Assembly: GCA_963793785.1 (NCBI GenBank)
Contig: CAWCBH010000003.1
Coordinates: forward strand, 1,488,001-1,552,000
Direction: 5' to 3'
Length of the DNA stretch: 64,000 nt
Source: CAWCBH01 sp963793785
Lineage (GTDB): Bacteria > Actinomycetota > Thermoleophilia > Solirubrobacterales > 70-9
The notes beneath the pieces are model-generated. The model was not told the DNA's origin. It searched no databases and worked only from the letters and a program-made list of their open reading frames with translations. The position numbers and the translations under genes are program-made. Below are positions 63,611 to 64,000 of this stretch, piece by piece. Numbering within the stretch: position 1 is the first letter of the stretch; every line of letters starts with the position of its first letter.

Positions 63611-64000
63611 GTGAAGGTCGCGCTGCTGGCGGGAGGCACCGGCGGGGCCAAGCTGGGCGCCGGGATGCAGGAGCTGCTGGAGGGCGACCTGGCGCTGATC
63701 GCCAACACCGCCGACGACATCGAGGCCTTCGGTCTGCATGTCTCCCCGGACCCGGACCTGATCACCTACTGGCTGGCGGGCGAGATCGACGAGGAGCGTG
63801 GATGGGGGATTCGCGACGACGGCTTCTCCGCCTTCGAGCGGCTGGTCCAGCTCGGGGCGCCGGACTGGTTCCGGCTCTCCGACCGCGACCTCGCCACCTG
63901 CCTTTACCGGACCCACTTCGTCAGCGAGGGAGGCCGGGTCACCGACGCCCAGGCGCAGATCGCCCGCGGCGCCGGTGCCCGAGCCCGGGTGCTGCCGATG
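63611..64000 (+). CDS. cofD: 2-phospho-L-lactate transferase (F420 synthesis), N-terminal part
   Basis: The first 130 residues are visible and the gene runs off the window. It begins with GTG and KVALLAGGTGGAKLGAGM (GGTGGAK substrate loop), then ANTADDIEAFGLHVSPDPDLITYWLAG, the CofD signature. It joins the phospholactate-type side chain to the deazaflavin FO in coenzyme F420 synthesis. Confidence 0.93.
   Translation, partial: MKVALLAGGTGGAKLGAGMQELLEGDLALIANTADDIEAFGLHVSPDPDLITYWLAGEIDEERGWGIRDDGFSAFERLVQLGAPDWFRLSDRDLATCLYRTHFVSEGGRVTDAQAQIARGAGARARVLPM

Overview
The window is about 70% GC and reads as the chromosome of a high-GC actinobacterium. An npdG-cofD pair for cofactor F420, a DivIVA-domain protein, a WS/DGAT storage-lipid acyltransferase, a sortase-sorted surface protein and a c-di-AMP riboswitch on a cell-wall peptidase together suggest the Thermoleophilia/Solirubrobacterales lineage. 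That placement is an inference from gene content; no 16S gene or other phylogenetic marker is present. Gene packing is tight, and ATGA/GTGA stop-start overlaps are frequent.

At least twelve otherwise intact genes are broken by single-base shifts, each leaving a clear family continuation in the next frame. They include cysT, the aldehyde dehydrogenase, puuD, two secreted hydrolases, the SARP-like regulator, the ceramidase, both iron-transporter genes and two large secreted repeat proteins. This many breaks in conserved genes points to uncorrected indels in the sequence rather than to pseudogenes, so each is annotated as one gene with the break noted.

Layout. 1-3.6 kb: end of a metallophosphoesterase, haloalkane dehalogenase, secreted hydrolase. 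3.8-7.5 kb: sulfate ABC importer sbp-cysT-cysW-cysA. 7.5-10.2 kb: PhoD-like phosphatase and an M23 peptidase behind a ydaO-type riboswitch. 10.3-13.0 kb: D-cysteine desulfhydrase-like enzyme, LmeA-like protein, ferritin-like protein, amidotransferase. 13.0-18.9 kb: a permease / glutamine synthetase-like / aldehyde dehydrogenase / gamma-glutamyl hydrolase / SDR operon for amine catabolism via gamma-glutamylation, from one strong promoter. 18.9-22.2 kb: flavin oxidoreductase, FGGY kinase and GntR regulator. 22.3-28.0 kb: secreted hydrolase and a serine hydrolase / acyl-CoA ligase / reductase operon. 28.0-36.4 kb: a large LPFTG-anchored surface protein with nine SdrD-B-like repeats and a proline stalk, next to a PAS/SARP-like regulator, a 45-residue membrane peptide, a beta-propeller protein and a PepSY protein. 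36.4-38.1 kb: CsoR/DUF4396 unit with two operators, then a peroxiredoxin. 38.1-41.7 kb: methyltransferase, SHOCT membrane protein, neutral ceramidase. 41.8-45.6 kb: iron(III)-type ABC importer with divergent genes 17 bp apart. 45.6-50.6 kb: CapK/PaaK-like and FemAB/GNAT-like pair, cupin, delta-60/RTX secreted protein between short direct repeats. 51.0-52.9 kb: membrane protein, tRNA-Leu(CAA), M28 peptidase. 52.9-62.8 kb: short-chain acyl-CoA and lipid metabolism (acetoacetyl-CoA synthetase, acyl-CoA carboxylase beta subunit, 3-hydroxybutyryl-CoA dehydrogenase, HMG-CoA lyase, WS/DGAT, thioesterase, SDR). 62.9-64.0 kb: F420 genes npdG and cofD (cut by the window end).

Two themes cross the window. 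Many start codons sit 6-8 nt after a TANNNT -10 element, which is the signature of leaderless mRNAs; in one case a single AT-rich core appears to serve two divergent leaderless genes. Second, the regulator/surface-protein locus carries paired heptamers at an 11-bp period at two places, the geometry expected for SARP-family operators.
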